The notes under the pieces: model-generated | Database searches by the model: none | Told to the model about the DNA's origin: nothing | The model's input: only the letters and a program-made list of their open reading frames with translations | Source of the DNA: Membranipora membranacea | Taxonomy: Eukaryota > Bryozoa > Gymnolaemata > Cheilostomatida > Membraniporidae | DNA: 64,000 bases | Direction of reading: 5' to 3' | Assembly: GCA_914767715.1 (NCBI GenBank) | Contig: OU612066.1 | Coordinates: 21,304,283 to 21,368,282 of the forward strand | Shown here: one piece after another, positions 22,169 through 35,209 of the stretch | Numbering within the stretch: position 1 is the stretch's first letter | How the letters are laid out: every line of letters begins with the position of its first letter | Made by a program: the position numbers and the translations under genes

Positions 22169-25100
22169 ATGGCCGTCTCAGTAGCAGAAGAGGCACCACA
22201 TTTGGTTACCTGTGGTAATTGCCTTGAAGAAGAGGGTTATATCCATAACCCGATGTTTCTACCCTGTACTCATGTATGCTGTGAGACTTGTCTGAGGAGG
22301 CAACTCAAGAAGACTGATGTAATCGAATGTAGAGTTTGTCAGTGAGTATTGGATTCATTGTGTATCTAATGTGATATCCTTCTCAAAGACCGATAATTCA
22401 AGTTGTTGTGTTATTCCACACAAGTTAACAAGATCCTTCTATTGCTCATGAGAAGCACAATAATCAACAATTTCCCAGCTCTTTCACATAACTACTGATG
22501 TCCAGAATGAATTGAGGGTAAATTTTGTGGGATGGATGGCAGTATCATGCAGATTGGTAGGCGGTGGGATAGTGCGGGCGGGTGGGTGGGATAGTGCTGG
22601 GTGGATGGGTGGTATAGTACAGGTTGGAATGAAAGAGAGGTGGTGATAGATAGTTGGCAGGATAAGTGTCAGTGGGATGGTTGGTGAGATGGTACAAGCA
22701 GGATGTGTTGTGGGATGGTTCGAGTGGGGTTGGTGGTGGGATAGTACTGGCTATATTGGTGGGAGAAGATGATTCCACAAATATCGTATAGTTATTATAA
22801 TTTCAACATTAATCAACTCGGTAATCTATTTGGTATGGCCTAATGCGTAGGATATTTGGATTTGCAGAAACAAGTTCAAAGTGGTGATAGACAATCTTCC
22901 CTCAGCCCTAGAGGATGTTCGTCCAGCTACATTCTGTGAACCTTGTGAGAAAAGTGGAAAACTCAAGATGACCGCCAACACTTACTGTCTGACCTGTGAA
23001 CATAAGTTCTGTGCTGCTCATCAGAAGGTTAATAGCAATCCAGAACATGTCTCTGTGTGTCTGTTAAACAATTTGAGATCTGCTTTTTTAATTTGAACAG
23101 AATTATCAGCGAAAGCTATGGAGTATGGTATATATATTATATCATGATATAAAATAACTTTATGGTGATAGCTAAGTGTGAGGGCAGGAAGAGAACTTTA
23201 CTCTATGTCTCCGATTCGATTTTGATTACTTTTGTCTTTACAGCTTCACATTGAGCTAAACTGGCACCATGAGATTCAAAATATAAAGGAGTACATGAGA
23301 TCAACCTCAACAGTAGCCCAACAGAAGTTTTGCCAGACTCACAAAGATCAAGTCATCGGTCTCGGTTGCTCAAAGTGTGCAAAGGTTTACTGTTTCGAGT
23401 GTGTGTCCTCTGTTGGCCTTTGCCAAAATGGTGAGTGACAATTCCAGTAACAGTGGTAGTATGAGTTCCATTTTATTGTAATTGCAGTCTCGATAACCTG
23501 ATCAAAAATATGTTCTCTCTCTGAAACTGAGGAGCCAACTCCTGACATCATAATTAACATTTCACCTATCGGGGCCTCCACAGGAGGTGGGTCTCTCAAT
23601 TAAAAAAAAAAAAGCAAAATTATTCTCTATTTGTCCCTTGTTCAGTAAGTGAGACCTGCTAGTGATCTTGTTCCCGAGGTGTTCACACTCTGGACAATAC
23701 CCTTGACCGCATGTTCCTACTACTTCAAAATACACTCCTGCAATTTTATAAAGTTATGATCATCACATTGAAATTTACTCATAATGTTAAATATTCCATC
23801 AATCTTATCACGCACCATCGATGATTAGATTAGACCAGCTTGTTGGATGCCATATACCAAATCTGATAGATTTGAGTTTTCTTATTACCCTCTAGGTTCT
23901 AACCACAAGCTCATGTCTCTAAAAGAGCTCTCAGCTGAGGTGAAGAGATTACTGGAGCCTAAGAAGAAGGAATGTGAAGAGTTGTATGATAAATGGTCAG
24001 CTGTGATGGAGGAGGCAGCGGTCACTCTGTCTAACTGGGATACAGAAACTAAGAAAGGAGTCAAACTTATTGATGAAATAGAGGAGAAACAGGTATTGTG
24101 ATCATGCAGAAAAATCTCACACATAAACTGATGGCGCTTATTTTTTCACCAAGCTGTTAAACCGAATTATTCAGGATGTTCAAAAGTTTAAACACAACAG
24201 CAAAACATTTATAATCTGAGTGAGTGTGAAAAATGATTTTTTCTGCCTCATTTGTATTTTTTTAGGACTGGATAACACTGTAGAACCATTCTGTGGTCAA
24301 ATTGTGCTGTTAGGCAGCCTTTACCTGTCTACTTAATCTCTTTCTTTTATAGATAAAAGCTATCAGAGAGAAATATGGAAAATTGAAGGAGGAGTATATC
24401 ACAAACAGAAGCAGCACTAAAGATAAGCTAACAGAATATATAGAGAAGGATGCTGGACTAAAACTCACTGAGTTTAATGAACAGATTAAAATTTTACGGT
24501 CTGATCTATCTAAACAACATTGTGTAAGTAAATTCAATTTCAATATGGTGCAACCGACATTTAGAAAAGCCAAACAATGGGGGCCAATGACTCTACATTT
24601 ATGCCAACAAGCTGTATAGATGCTGTTTTTTTTGCTGAAATTGGCGATGGCTTTTTTAGTTGCAAACAAGGAGAGATAGAAAATACATTTACAGTCATTA
24701 GTAACAGGAACCGCCCTGCCCGAATTGAGACATCAGAATTGTCCCCACATTGGAATTAAGGGGACAACTTCAGTATAATGTCTTACAATTTCATAGTTCT
24801 ATACTGTTAACTCATGTTATCGATCAGGTTGGAGCTTTTGCAGCATTTTATGATATGATAGTAGATATTAAATAACCTTAAAGTGGTTACCTTTACACAT
24901 TTATGATTTTCCCTCATTGGAATACTTGAATACCAGACTTATTTGAGTTAATGAGTGTGTGTGGTTACTAAAAGTTCTACATCTTCTTTCTTCCCTTTCT
25001 TATCTTACAGGTTGACCTGCTGCAAACAAAGAATGAGTTAGAAGCTAAACTAAATGATATGGCTGTTAAAGGATTTCAAGGTCTGGTGGTGGAAAACCAA

Positions 25101-26527
25101 CAACAGATCCAGACCAATGGTATGCCTCTAATTTTCCTAGTGCGAGCCTCGCCACACAATGTGCAAGCGCTACAAAGCAACAGTTTCATGAAAAAGTTCT
25201 GTAAGATTATATTGTTAGTGGAAATGTAGGGCCCTACTAGCTGTAAAACAAACCTGTCAGTAATGTGTAAATGAATAATCCTAAAAAAGCGGTAAAAATG
25301 CTTCTTGCCTATAGACATATCATCATAATTAATCACAGGGTTAGATGATATAGTTCTAATGATTGCTGGATTTGTTGTAATTCTGGTGCATCAACACAAC
25401 ATGTAATATAAGTGGTCAGTCATTTACTGTGTTTCAGATTCTGACACCACAGAGATAAACGCTGCTCTGGTACCAACAGACGAATTTTTGATCGGTGATG
25501 ACCTCATGAGAAGTAGGAGACCTCCGACCTCAATGAGGCTGGTGAAGCGGCTTGCAGACAATAACCGTTGCTGGACATCATGTAGTTATAAAGGTGTGAC
25601 TTATGTAGGTCTCTACAGCGGCTCAATCAACAGAATAGATAAAGCTGGTAACAAGACATCAGACTTCATCAAACTTCCCAGTATCATCATCACCATAAGA
25701 GCTCATCAGGATCGACTCTACATTCTCGTGTACGGAAAACCTTACAAGATCTATGTGTATGATTTGAATGGTCAACGGATCACCTCCCGGGATCACTCAG
25801 ACAGCAATGCCTATTACCATGGGAACAAACTTTGTATTGTAAGAAACCAGATACTTGTTGCTGATGCCACCAATAAGAGAATCACTAACTATAATCTCAA
25901 CGGGAAAGTGATGAGACAGATTCCATGTCCTAAGATCCTGCCCAACGCCAACATATCCATGTGTTCAGCAGGAGAAGACTCTGTCATCATCACCACTTAC
26001 TCACCTGCTCAGGTCTTCAAGTACAACATGAGCACAGAGTTTGTACTCTGGACTACAAACCTCACAGCAGCACCATTCTCTGTAGCCTGCAGTAATGATG
26101 TAGTACTGGTCAGTGGAGATGGATACAACGGCAGTAAGAGAGGTGTATGGATAGAAGTTCTAAATACAGTGACTGGTAAGAACTTTACTCGTTAAATTAT
26201 ATTATATACATGTAGGTCTTTCGTATAACAATAGAGTACTACAAAGTCCTGGTTAAATTAGTTAGGGATTAGGGGATCAGTATCCTCATCGAAGCAACCA
26301 AACCACCAGTTAAATGTACGGACTTTGTTACCTTGTATTGTGCGGTCTAATGTATGCGCATACTTTCTTATCCTCTATTGCAAATTTCAGGTGAACACAT
26401 TACAGAATTTAATGATCAAGAAGGAGTACAGACTCGAGTGTTTGATTTATGGACAGAGGATAACAGACTGCTGGTGCCCAGTTATAATCAGAGCTCTGTG
26501 CTGTGTTATGAACTTCTCTATGATTAA
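22169..26527 (+). CDS. TRIM-type RING/B-box protein, copy C, complete
   Basis: Coding exons: 22169-22341, 22868-23027, 23244-23430, 23896-24092, 24353-24523, 25011-25119, 25438-26175 and 26391-26527; all phases join, giving about 623 residues. A C3HC4 RING lies at about residues 14-57 (CGNC, PCTHVCCETC, CRVC), B-box 1 at about 75-105 (FCEPC, YCLTC, FCAAH), and B-box 2 at about 130-175 (FCQTH, CSKCAKVYCFEC). A charged coiled coil spans about 180-345. The C-terminal 280 residues contain repeated propeller-like strands (GVTYVGLYSG, DRLYILVYG, NQILVADATN), resembling the NHL/propeller ends of TRIM2/3/71-type proteins. The expected role is a ubiquitin E3 ligase with substrate binding by the propeller; that is inferred from the family. 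Intron 2 has a GTTAAT donor where the paralogues have GTAAAT. It is the only full-length TRIM in the window. Confidence 0.9.
24737..24770. repeat. Hairpin of the AGTTGTCC family
   Basis: AATTGTCCCC and GGGGACAACTT form a stem in TRIM C intron 5. The corresponding place in copy D has a hairpin with different outer arm bases that still pair. Confidence 0.55.
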
Positions 26528-27621
26528 TGTTTAGCTTTTAGTAACTTTATATAGGCTGTGAACTTCTATATAAATTATGATTCACACAAGACCGTTACCC
26601 ACTTAATGACTACATTTCTAATAAACTAAATTTAGTTTTAGATATTTTGAGGTCACCCTATCACCATAAAGCTCACCACCATCAAGGCCGATAAACTTTA
26701 TACTTCATAGAGTTCAACCAAGTTAAATCATTAACTGTTACTGTTACGTTATGTTAATGTCTGTGTGTATTAATTTATAAGTGAGAACATGAAAACAGCT
26801 GCAACCAATTAACTAACCTTCATTGCTGAAGCTTCTGGTACTGAAATCTACTTGGGTCTTGGAGAGTGATGTTTGTCATAAAAAATTGCCCTGCTATTAT
26901 TAATTATTATGGGAATTCTCTAGTCAATTTCAAATTATATAATTTATACCTCGCTTTATTAGTAGTGTCCCAAGGGGGTCTTTCAATTAAGAACAGCAAT
27001 CCAACAACCTGTAAGTGCCCGATTCGAGAATGAGACTCCTTGCAGGTCAGACTCACTCCCAGAGTGTTCAATGGAATTATGGTGTTCACTCTTTTTAATT
27101 ACACCTGTCCTGCTTGTGTGGGTCCCTGTCCCTGATTTGACTCATGAGTGTGTGTGTTTCGCCCAAAACATACTGTGTGAAAAGATGTTTTATAAAACAA
27201 ATATGTTTGCCGCTTGGTTTCACCACAACTGTAAACTGACAAGTCATATCTTGAGCGGCTATCGTCAGACTTTATGATTGAAATATGCTAGTTTTGCTCT
27301 CTTTTAGACTCTTGAGCTCAACTCAGTAATTATATGATTGACGCTTAATGTTTTTGAATAATGTCCATCTCATACTGAAGCCGAAATTCCGATGGACGAT
27401 ATTATTTTATTGGGATAAAAATCTCTATTTTTATCTTTTTGTTAAATTGATCACCTTTCAGTTATGTTAACATCTTGTGCGTTTGTGGTTACCTGGTGGT
27501 TTTTTCTTCCCTGAATATGCTAAGAAATTGAGAGTAAAATAAAGTGCATGGTGACCCTGTCCCTGAGTTGACAATGATAGTTTGCAGGCGGTATAATATT
27601 GATTGAACTTTGACTCGTTAG
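26528..27621. other. Spacer between TRIM C and the DUF4708 remnant
   Basis: No coding exon is recognised. From about 27480 it aligns with the DUF4708 intron before 16937 in block A; the earlier DUF4708 exons are absent from block C. Confidence 0.5.
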
Positions 27622-29040
27622 GTCCAGTAAGGATGAAGCCTCAGATCCCATCATTCCTGACAAAGCAGAGGGTGAAAAGTATGACCCTCACCAATGACCT
27701 CTCTGTGACCTCTGCTTCTGCTCTATCACTCAACATGTACGGATAAATCTCAAACTATCGGTTAAACTCTCCGCTAAGTAACCTTGCAGCCATCTGTGAA
27801 AGGAAACTAACAGTAAGCAGAAGTATGGTAGTTCGGTTCAATGTAAATCACAGAGTACTTATAGTGGTGATGCCCGTTGTGTCCTACTGTACAATTTATT
27901 CCTACATCTGTTAAATCTAAGGCTACATGATACACACTGGTCGCTTATATTACTAGAATGAGGATCTCATTTTGCCAAATATTGTGTTGACAATGTTGTG
28001 CAACAAAACTAGAATGTACATCAAGCTTATTACCATTTGCATTCAGGCTGTTCTCATTCTGCCGGTGAGGCGGCTGCGGCTTGATAATCCAAACGCAGGG
28101 CAATTGGATCATATTTGATCTGAATGGATTGTTCGCTTAATGGTATTTCAGGTCACCAAGCTCCTAACCTAGTCTCAGCTGTGGATCTTTCTCTTGTTGA
28201 GATGACGACTCCCGTATATCAGCCATGTGTAATGGCTAACCACTGATTTAGATTCTTCTCTTAGAGTGGAAATAGTATCATAGCGTTATAAGGTTAGGAC
28301 ACTAAACACAGGGACCCATCTGACTGTTATCTGATTGGCTGTCCCTAGTAGCATGAATAATTAGCCTGAGAAATTGTCTTGTTTACAAAATTGCAAACAG
28401 TAATTATACCCCTACAGTGCATACTGACTCTCGTGAATCTGACTGGGCATGTAGATCACTGATAAACTAGGCTATAGTTACCACAAAGTAGATGTCGTAA
28501 GGCTAAGTATAAATCATGCGTGACTTTAAATTGCGCATGTGCAAGAACAATGAGAATAGTCTAGGTTCTGAGAGAAAATTTGGTCAGGGAGAATGGGATA
28601 GCCCCTGCATGAACTGCCAATCAAAATCAGCTAATAGTGACAAGAGAGAATAACTATCAATATCAATTCCGCACGCATTGAAGAGCATACCACCAGAGCA
28701 GGTAGCCAATCAGATGGCTTCGGAATTCCGAGACTCAATTTTGCAGAGATCAGCTCATGCCCAGAGCTGAGCATGCGCAGAATGCCTACAGTGTCGATAA
28801 TTAGGGCATTTCTAGATTGCTACTAGGGACTGGCTATTTTTGCAAGCCCTTTGTTTTGCAAAAGAAAGCTAATGATGCTATTCCAGATATGGAATTCAAT
28901 GTGGCTAACGCAGCATCGGTGCCTGTCAGTATACTTAAAACACCCAAAGCTGTTGGTGTCAAAAGAGATAGCTCATGTCTCCCAACATCAACACAGGTAG
29001 ATGTTAGTCTGATGCCTACGTGTTTGTTTGAATCATGTAG
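27622..29040 (+). pseudogene. C18orf63-like (DUF4708) remnant, copy C
   Basis: Two late exons remain. 27622 to about 27815 reads MKPQIPSFLTKQRVKS as in copies A and B, but meets a TAA after the stretch ending in LNMYG. The next exon starts at 28152 (GHQAPNLVSAV) and is split by a 661-bp insertion at 28241-28901 before resuming at 28910 (ASVPVSILKTPKAV). All exons of the conserved domain are gone. This copy cannot make the protein. Confidence 0.65.
28241..28901. mobile_element. hAT-like non-autonomous element
   Basis: The insertion is flanked by the exact 8-bp repeat TGGCTAAC (28233-28240 and 28902-28909). The uninterrupted paralogous exon in block B (53036-53050) has the site once. The ends start CACTGATTT and, in reverse complement, CATTGAATT: short and imperfect inverted repeats. 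An 8-bp duplication and CA..TG ends fit the hAT superfamily. No transposase frame is seen. Confidence 0.7.
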
Positions 29041-29840
29041 GTTCAATAAGGATAAGGATTGTAATATATTTCTGGATTATGAACAGACAATTCTCGTTTA
29101 TACATAATAATTTTCGCTGACCATAACAAAAACTAATATTTTCATCATGGCGAGTTAACTCCAAATTATACAAACCACAGGATAAAATAAAGATTTTTCC
29201 GCTTGTCGCGGAATCATTTCTAATCTCGGATTATAAGACAGCTCCAGTATGGATTATTCATCAAGATACTACAGTTATACTGCTGACTATAGGAGTATAT
29301 GAATATCAGATGTACTTAGTACCTGATAAATCATGAGCTCTATATGACTCCTCTCCCAAAGATATGAAACAAAATTCAGGATCATATTGATGTATAAGAT
29401 CAGCCCGGAATTATTTCTACTCTTCGATTATGTGGCTGCTCCTGGATGGATTATTCTTCAAGATTTTTCAGCTGTATCGGATTAACAAAAGATAACACTT
29501 TACCCAGACCTCTATGTCAGTACACCCGCACAGCTATGGTGAGTTTTGGTTTCGACCTCTCCTACTTTCAATACAAAATAGGTTAATTAGCTTTCTAAAA
29601 AAATTTCATTGGAACAGTAAAACACATGCAACAAAATGACTGAAGCTGTAAAATGCAAAAATAGGGTATGCATCTGAGCGTTGATATTGGTAACAAAATC
29701 TTCGCCAACATAGCCATGAAGTTATAATGGAAAGGAGCAATAAATATTTCATAAGAAAACTACACCAAAACTTGATCGTGGGCACAAAATAGCCTGTGTG
29801 CCAGTATGAGTGAAAATATTATAATCAATACAGGGAAACA
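29041..29840. other. Spacer between DUF4708 remnant and gene X (convergent)
   Basis: No gene is seen. It aligns with block B at about 53460-54759. The stretch GGATTATTC with nearby TCAAGATA recurs at about 29250 and 29450, possibly an old internal repeat. Confidence 0.45.
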
Positions 29841-32730
29841 CTATGAGTTAATCCTGTGGAGAGCATTTCTCATAAAAGTCTGTACATTCTTAAAACATTC
29901 GGTAACTCGTCTCTTTATACCATACTGAGCTCTGCGCGTAGCCAATAACTTGGTAGTAGCCTGAGAGCGTTTCTCACAGAGTCTTAATTTATCACTAGCT
30001 GTATCACACTGTATTTGAGATATTTCATGCTGCACACATGTAGCTGGTTCAGATTTTATTTCCTCATCGGTTTCACAAATCATCTCTACTGAATCTGAAA
30101 TCAAGTAAAGCATTTGTCAAAGTTTGCCCTCCATCACTACTGTACTCCATCAAGAGTTAGCCTGGGAAGGCAATTTCTAATTTATTCATGATCTGTAATG
30201 CTCACCCTTGTAACATCTATATTTGTGAATCAATCCTTGACCAATTTTGTATGTTAGTTTATTGATTTCATTACCGCCGCTTCGAAGTTTGAAAATAGAA
30301 TGATCACTGGACAGGGTCTGTCAGTGTTCATGATTAAGCTTCGCAAATGGACACATATTTTTGTTAGCTTTCTTCCTTTGTGATAGAATTTACAAGATCT
30401 CATCAAATGTGTAAAAGTATCTGGCTCACCCTGAGGAACTGTAAGGGAATTATTCTGTTGTTCCTGTATTTCACTCTCCGACCCATCTTCAGAATATACA
30501 ATTTCAGCTCTGTAAAATTGAATTGAACTAGTTGAACATCACTGTCTTCATTTGTTGTGGGGGGACAGCTCATAATACTGAAGTTTTTCCCTGCTCTGAT
30601 TTTCAATGTAAATATTGTTCACAGGCATCAGTAATCAGAAGTTGGCTTCGTAATCATGATGATGAAAAGGAGGATAAATGGTATCACTGTTTACTACAGA
30701 TCATATCTTGTGGTCAGCTCTACAGATCTGAAGTGAATATTAAATAGGGAAACAAAATGTATCATAGCCTGGATTCTCCAATGGGATAAGGCAACCATAA
30801 CAATATTATGAGTGTTGTTCATCAAAGTGCATTGTGGGATGGTTTTTTAATATCTCTCAGTTTGAAAGTGATAAGCACATTGACAAGATATGTGCGGATT
30901 ATTTTTGCAAAATATTCATTGAAACTCACACAAAATGGTCATTTGAGATGGTCTGATAGAATAGTGTCGAGAGTGATGTCTCTAGTTTGTCCAGCTGTGT
31001 CAGTTCATTGGTGAACACCAGGAGACTTAGATTCAGAGGAGTTTCCAATTCCTCCTCAGGAAAACCAAAGCTGTCTTCATACAGAGATGACCTATTCATC
31101 AAATCATTCTCGAAGCTCGGCCAAAGGTATGTTTCAAATACTCCAGGACTAGAAATTATCACAAAAATTACATTACATTACTTCCAGACATGGTTTTTTG
31201 CTGTTTTGATATATTTGATTGAGTTCATGTTTGGAGAGATATGCCTATCAGAGACAGCCCAAATTATATCACTGTTTGGACGCTAGGTCAGCTCACATCA
31301 TACTATTAATAATACGTTTATATAAAGAAAAAAATGCAAGCTTTTGCTAGAAAAAGCGAATTTTTAGGGGTATAACTATAAGTTGTCTTCTTATTGTGAA
31401 TGTAAAGACAATCCTTAAACTTTCTCATATCATATTATTCATTGACAACTGTCATATTCCTATTGGCTGTGGATGAATGCTTTCACAGTTCTAGTCAGTT
31501 GCATGCAGCTTGCTAGTGCACTGATCTTTCTGAATTTGGGTCTCAGCTGTAGTATGATATGAAGAAATAATAAAATAAATACAAGTGACTAGTAGAACAT
31601 CATTAAATACTCACCTTACACCATGTACCATATTTTGATCAGTCGGGATTTTCAATGACAAGACTTGATCATTAGTTTTAAGAGAATCATCTACTAGCTG
31701 ATTGAGGCTGTCGGTGAGCCGTGTAGTAAATAATGTGTCTGTAGTGAACTCTTCCTCACATGAGAAGGGAGACTCAGTATTGATGTCTCTTTTTTAGTTG
31801 GAGCTTCTCAATAAAAATTAGCAAGATATCTACATCTCTTGTCATTGATTGATTGATTGATGAGTACTTTATTATCGATCAAAATACATTTGCAACAAAT
31901 GACAATGTATATAGTGGATCTGATTTGACATAAATCGATAAAAATGACTTCAGTACGTTAGTTAGAAAAAAATTGACATAAAACAGGATTTGTCATGTCA
32001 TACGGTTCGTTATTTTTCTATCCGGTTGGGTTTCCTCTGCAATCGCTCAATGAAGAGTTAAACCTCAAGTACTGTTCTATTTTTCAATGGTTGTATGGCT
32101 CATTGGATTCAATACGATGCCATTATTGCAATTGTGAAATGCTTCAGCATAGCAAAACTATTAACAAAGGCATAGGATAAATAACTCCCAAATAACAACA
32201 TAACAAATAACAAAGTCCCTCAGATAAGGATATTTACCATCAGAGAATTCACACATCTGATCTTCATCCCGGAAACTTCCCTCCTCAGACCCGTATCCTG
32301 CATCTGATTCTGAAATCAAATATGTTTTGATAAGTTTCTAATAGAATTAATTAGTAATTATATATGGTTGAACTTTTTGTATCGATGGCGATAAACCATG
32401 TCCGAGCAAGGGGTTAGAGACTCCTTGGTCTCTGCAGCTTCTATCAATGTCTACATAACAGCTGCTTTGGTATAGGATTTTACCCCGCGTTGAAAACACC
32501 ATGTTATGAAACGGTTCATTGACAAAATCAGCTGCTTCAATGATTCGTATCATCATCACGACAATAATGTGTTCTTGAAATTTAGACTCACCTTTCTGGC
32601 TTTTGCGGATAACTGCATCCTCTAAATCACTCACATCCTGCTGCTGGCCCTTGTGATCATCATCATTGATATCACTCCACAACCTCGTGCTAACTACCTC
32701 ACTTCTACAATTATTGATATGTGTGATATG
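29841..32730 (-). CDS. Gene X, copy C: uncharacterised acidic protein
   Basis: I do not recognise this protein. Minus-strand exons are about 32592-32730, 32238-32309, 31615-31738, 30930-31148, 30430-30509 and 29841-30094; phases join throughout and no stop interrupts the later five. It is acidic and Ser-rich first (YGSEEGSFRDEDQ), then Leu-rich (EEELETPLNLSLL, NELTQLDKLETSLS), and ends in a basic helix-like tail (TRRAQYGIKRRVTECFKNV). No signal peptide or membrane span is seen. The first exon has an open frame but no ATG; the first in-frame ATG is in the second exon (DQMCEFSD), so the start is unresolved. It is tail-to-tail with the DUF4708 remnant. Conservation of frame, phase and splice sites with copy B is the main evidence that it is a gene. 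Confidence 0.55.
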
Positions 32731-32789
32731 TTATTTAACTCTCACTGATAAAGTCACCTAGTAGTATCACTACCGCTTGTACTACTTTC

Positions 32790-32930
32790 TCATTGTGTCG
32801 TTGTGCACTCAGAAGGCAGCGGTTGCATCATCTTTGATAGCGTAACGCTGCTGATGACACATCATCTTTGGTTAAAATCTGATGGATTTTTTTGGAGTTC
32901 ACAGACAGGGCATAATTATATCATTTTTTG
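32790..32930 (-). promoter_or_regulatory. Conserved upstream region of gene X (copy C)
   Basis: Second of three near-identical blocks preceding gene X, containing GCTGATGACACATCATC. Function as a promoter is inferred from position and conservation. Confidence 0.35.
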
Positions 32931-33312
32931 ATAAATTTGCGCTGGTGAATAATCTAAATAGTTAAAGCTTTCTCCTAGCCCAAACGAATTCAGGCCAAAT
33001 CCCAAATATAAATGAATAATTGTAAACCATTACAAAAGAGTTGACAACTTGCCCACTATCAATTTAATAACAGCAGTAATGAGAATAACAAGTACACTTA
33101 CATGGCAGTATTGTACATTTCTTTTTGTTGATATTATTCGTTATATGAACAGAAGTTCCCGTAGATATCACTTAGATTTATTTATAGCTCTTGACAGAGA
33201 ATAACAGAAACACAGCTTGTTCAGCCAGTCAAAATTTTCTGATTGTTGCGCTCAACCTTCAGTCACCATTGTTCTAAATGTTGTGTCATGGCGCATGAAA
33301 GATTGAAAATAT

Positions 33313-33378
33313 CATCGTCCTTGTTTTATTACCCATCACTAGGTCCATTGTCCTTGTTTTATTACCCATCACTAGGTC
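33313..33378. repeat. 33-bp tandem duplication
   Basis: Two adjacent 33-bp units (33313-33345 and 33346-33378), each containing GTCCTTGTTTTATTACCC, differ at one base. It interrupts the region that in blocks A and B continues as CGTGCCTCC or CGTGTCTCC. Confidence 0.8.
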
Positions 33379-33617
33379 ATGTTTTATTTAGCCACACAAA
33401 CAACCATAATCATCCCTTAGTTTAGTTCTAGCGCATAGTGAATTATTATGAAAACAAACAAGATGATTTCAGCATCAATTGTCACATCAATGTCCTGGTA
33501 TAGGTGAATCAAGCTTCCGTTGGTTTTATGGCTGCCGTTTTTGACAGCAACATGTTACTTTCTTTGTTAAAAATACTCATTTTGCAATAATTATGATTCA
33601 GTGTTATTTACTGCTAG

Positions 33618-33819
33618 AATCTTTCATTTCTACAACATTTTTGATATTGGTCATTCTAAGTCAAGGCATCGCTCGATCAAGCTGCTTAATCTGTCTAAAC
33701 TTAGTCTCACACACCAGTCTCAACTCAATCAGACTACTGAGATTTTATACTCACCAACCAAACCAACTTCTGTTATTAAACTCAACATTTATTGCATATC
33801 ATCGGAGAAGGCGAACAAG
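33618..33819 (+). other. Possible orphan exon
   Basis: This stretch is open from an AG acceptor at 33616-33617 to a GGTATT donor after 33819 and reads like coding sequence (SRHRSIKLLNLSKLSLTHQ, SVIKLNIYCISSEKANK). I cannot connect it to other exons or name a family. It lies in the unique spacer between blocks C and B. Confidence 0.2.
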
Positions 33820-35209
33820 GTATTATTTTCCTTCTATCTAATTTGACAACTTAAAAACAATTCACCTCATGCTTGCATTCATGCTTATTTGATCATTATT
33901 TGTTTTTAACATAATTGTTACATTTTCATTGCTATTTTAACCTGTCAATTTATACTGTAATGCTGACAATCACTTAATGTTTCATTATCATATTTTATCG
34001 CACAACTATTAATTCATTACAGTTTTCACGGTGTCTATGGTGTCTACGGTATATAGTACAATAAAATAAATATCAATCAACCTATCGACATCTGTTGAAC
34101 TTCAAACTAAATCTCCCGATGTGCAGTACAGCGCATCTCCTTCAATTGTTGGCCATTAAGGATGGAAATCATTATTGTTCATTATTATATAAGTTATCCT
34201 CTCGTTATGATTGTGATAGTAATAAAAACTAGATATATGCCATCATACAACAGCGAGGAGTTATATAAATAAACCATACTTTGTGATGCTAAAATTTTGA
34301 CTTATGCAGTGAACAGTGATCACAAAAAAGGGTGTAAAATGTAGGTGATCGGTAGGGTAAGTGTGGCCTGCGGTTTTAAGGGTTAAGGCGTAAGGCTTTT
34401 TATTTTATGTTGGTAAAGTTTGATAGAGGATTTGAAAGAACGATGACTCAAATTGTATGACCACACACGGATTTGGCTCTTCGGCTCTTCGGTAGGCTAT
34501 GCAGCTTGAATATATAATCGTAATTAATTAATTTTTTTTTTATACTTACTTGCACTAAAAAATTTCAATTTTTCACTCTGTTGTAGAGAAGTTTCACCAT
34601 AGTGAATTACAAATCAAAACTCCCACCATAAATTACAAATAATTACAGAGATCTGGTGTAAGTTTTTTCGGGTGCGATGATACAAAATACAGTAAGAAAA
34701 TCCAACTTTCCTTCTCAGGACATCCGTCCAATATATTATTTCCTCACAAAACACCATCATCACACACTCTTTGTTATCTTGTGCTAAACAAGATCAGAGA
34801 TCTAGTAGGAAATTCTATAAAACAAGTGATCAACTATTACTGTGATTGCTGCTTGACTCATTCGGATATGCATATACATCACAGCTGTGTATGCATATAC
34901 TCGACTATGTATATGCATATACACATACGTATATACAAATATATATATATATATACGTAGCTAGGATATGCATATACATCACAGCTGTGTATGCATATAC
35001 TCGGATATGTATATACTTAAACATATACACAAAATGTACGTATATATATACACGATATGCATATACAGCACAAAACAAGCACAAACCTGCAATATATGCT
35101 GGTCGGTGTGAGATAAAATGAGGGTAGTAGTATGAATAACGGCTATTAGTATAGAACCCAGTCTGAGCCACAAATCAACGTGTCTGGTCAGCCAGAGAAG
35201 ACTTTTGAA
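33820..35209. other. Spacer between blocks C and B, part 1
   Basis: AT-rich DNA with no supported gene. It includes the 100-bp-spaced dyad repeat at 34864-35003. No match to other parts of the window is evident. Confidence 0.5.
34864..35003. repeat. Dyad repeat, two 40-bp units 100 bp apart
   Basis: The same 40-bp unit occurs at 34864-34903 and 34964-35003. Each unit is itself a dyad: ATGCATA on the left and TATGCAT on the right of the perfect palindrome CACAGCTGTG, which contains the E-box CAGCTG. Further GCATATAC copies and an (AT)n run lie between and after them. Open frames here are by-products of the repeat. Confidence 0.75.

Noticed and set aside
24310-24669. Minus-strand open frame across TRIM C exon 5
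   Set aside because: It is the antisense of the coiled-coil exon; the same shadow appears in the other copies.
33313-33378. CRISPR-like or satellite repeat
   Set aside because: Only two adjacent units with no spacers; a simple tandem duplication.
34846-35171. Several overlapping open frames rich in Tyr and Ile
   Set aside because: They arise from the ATGCATATAC repeats and lack splice or start signals.
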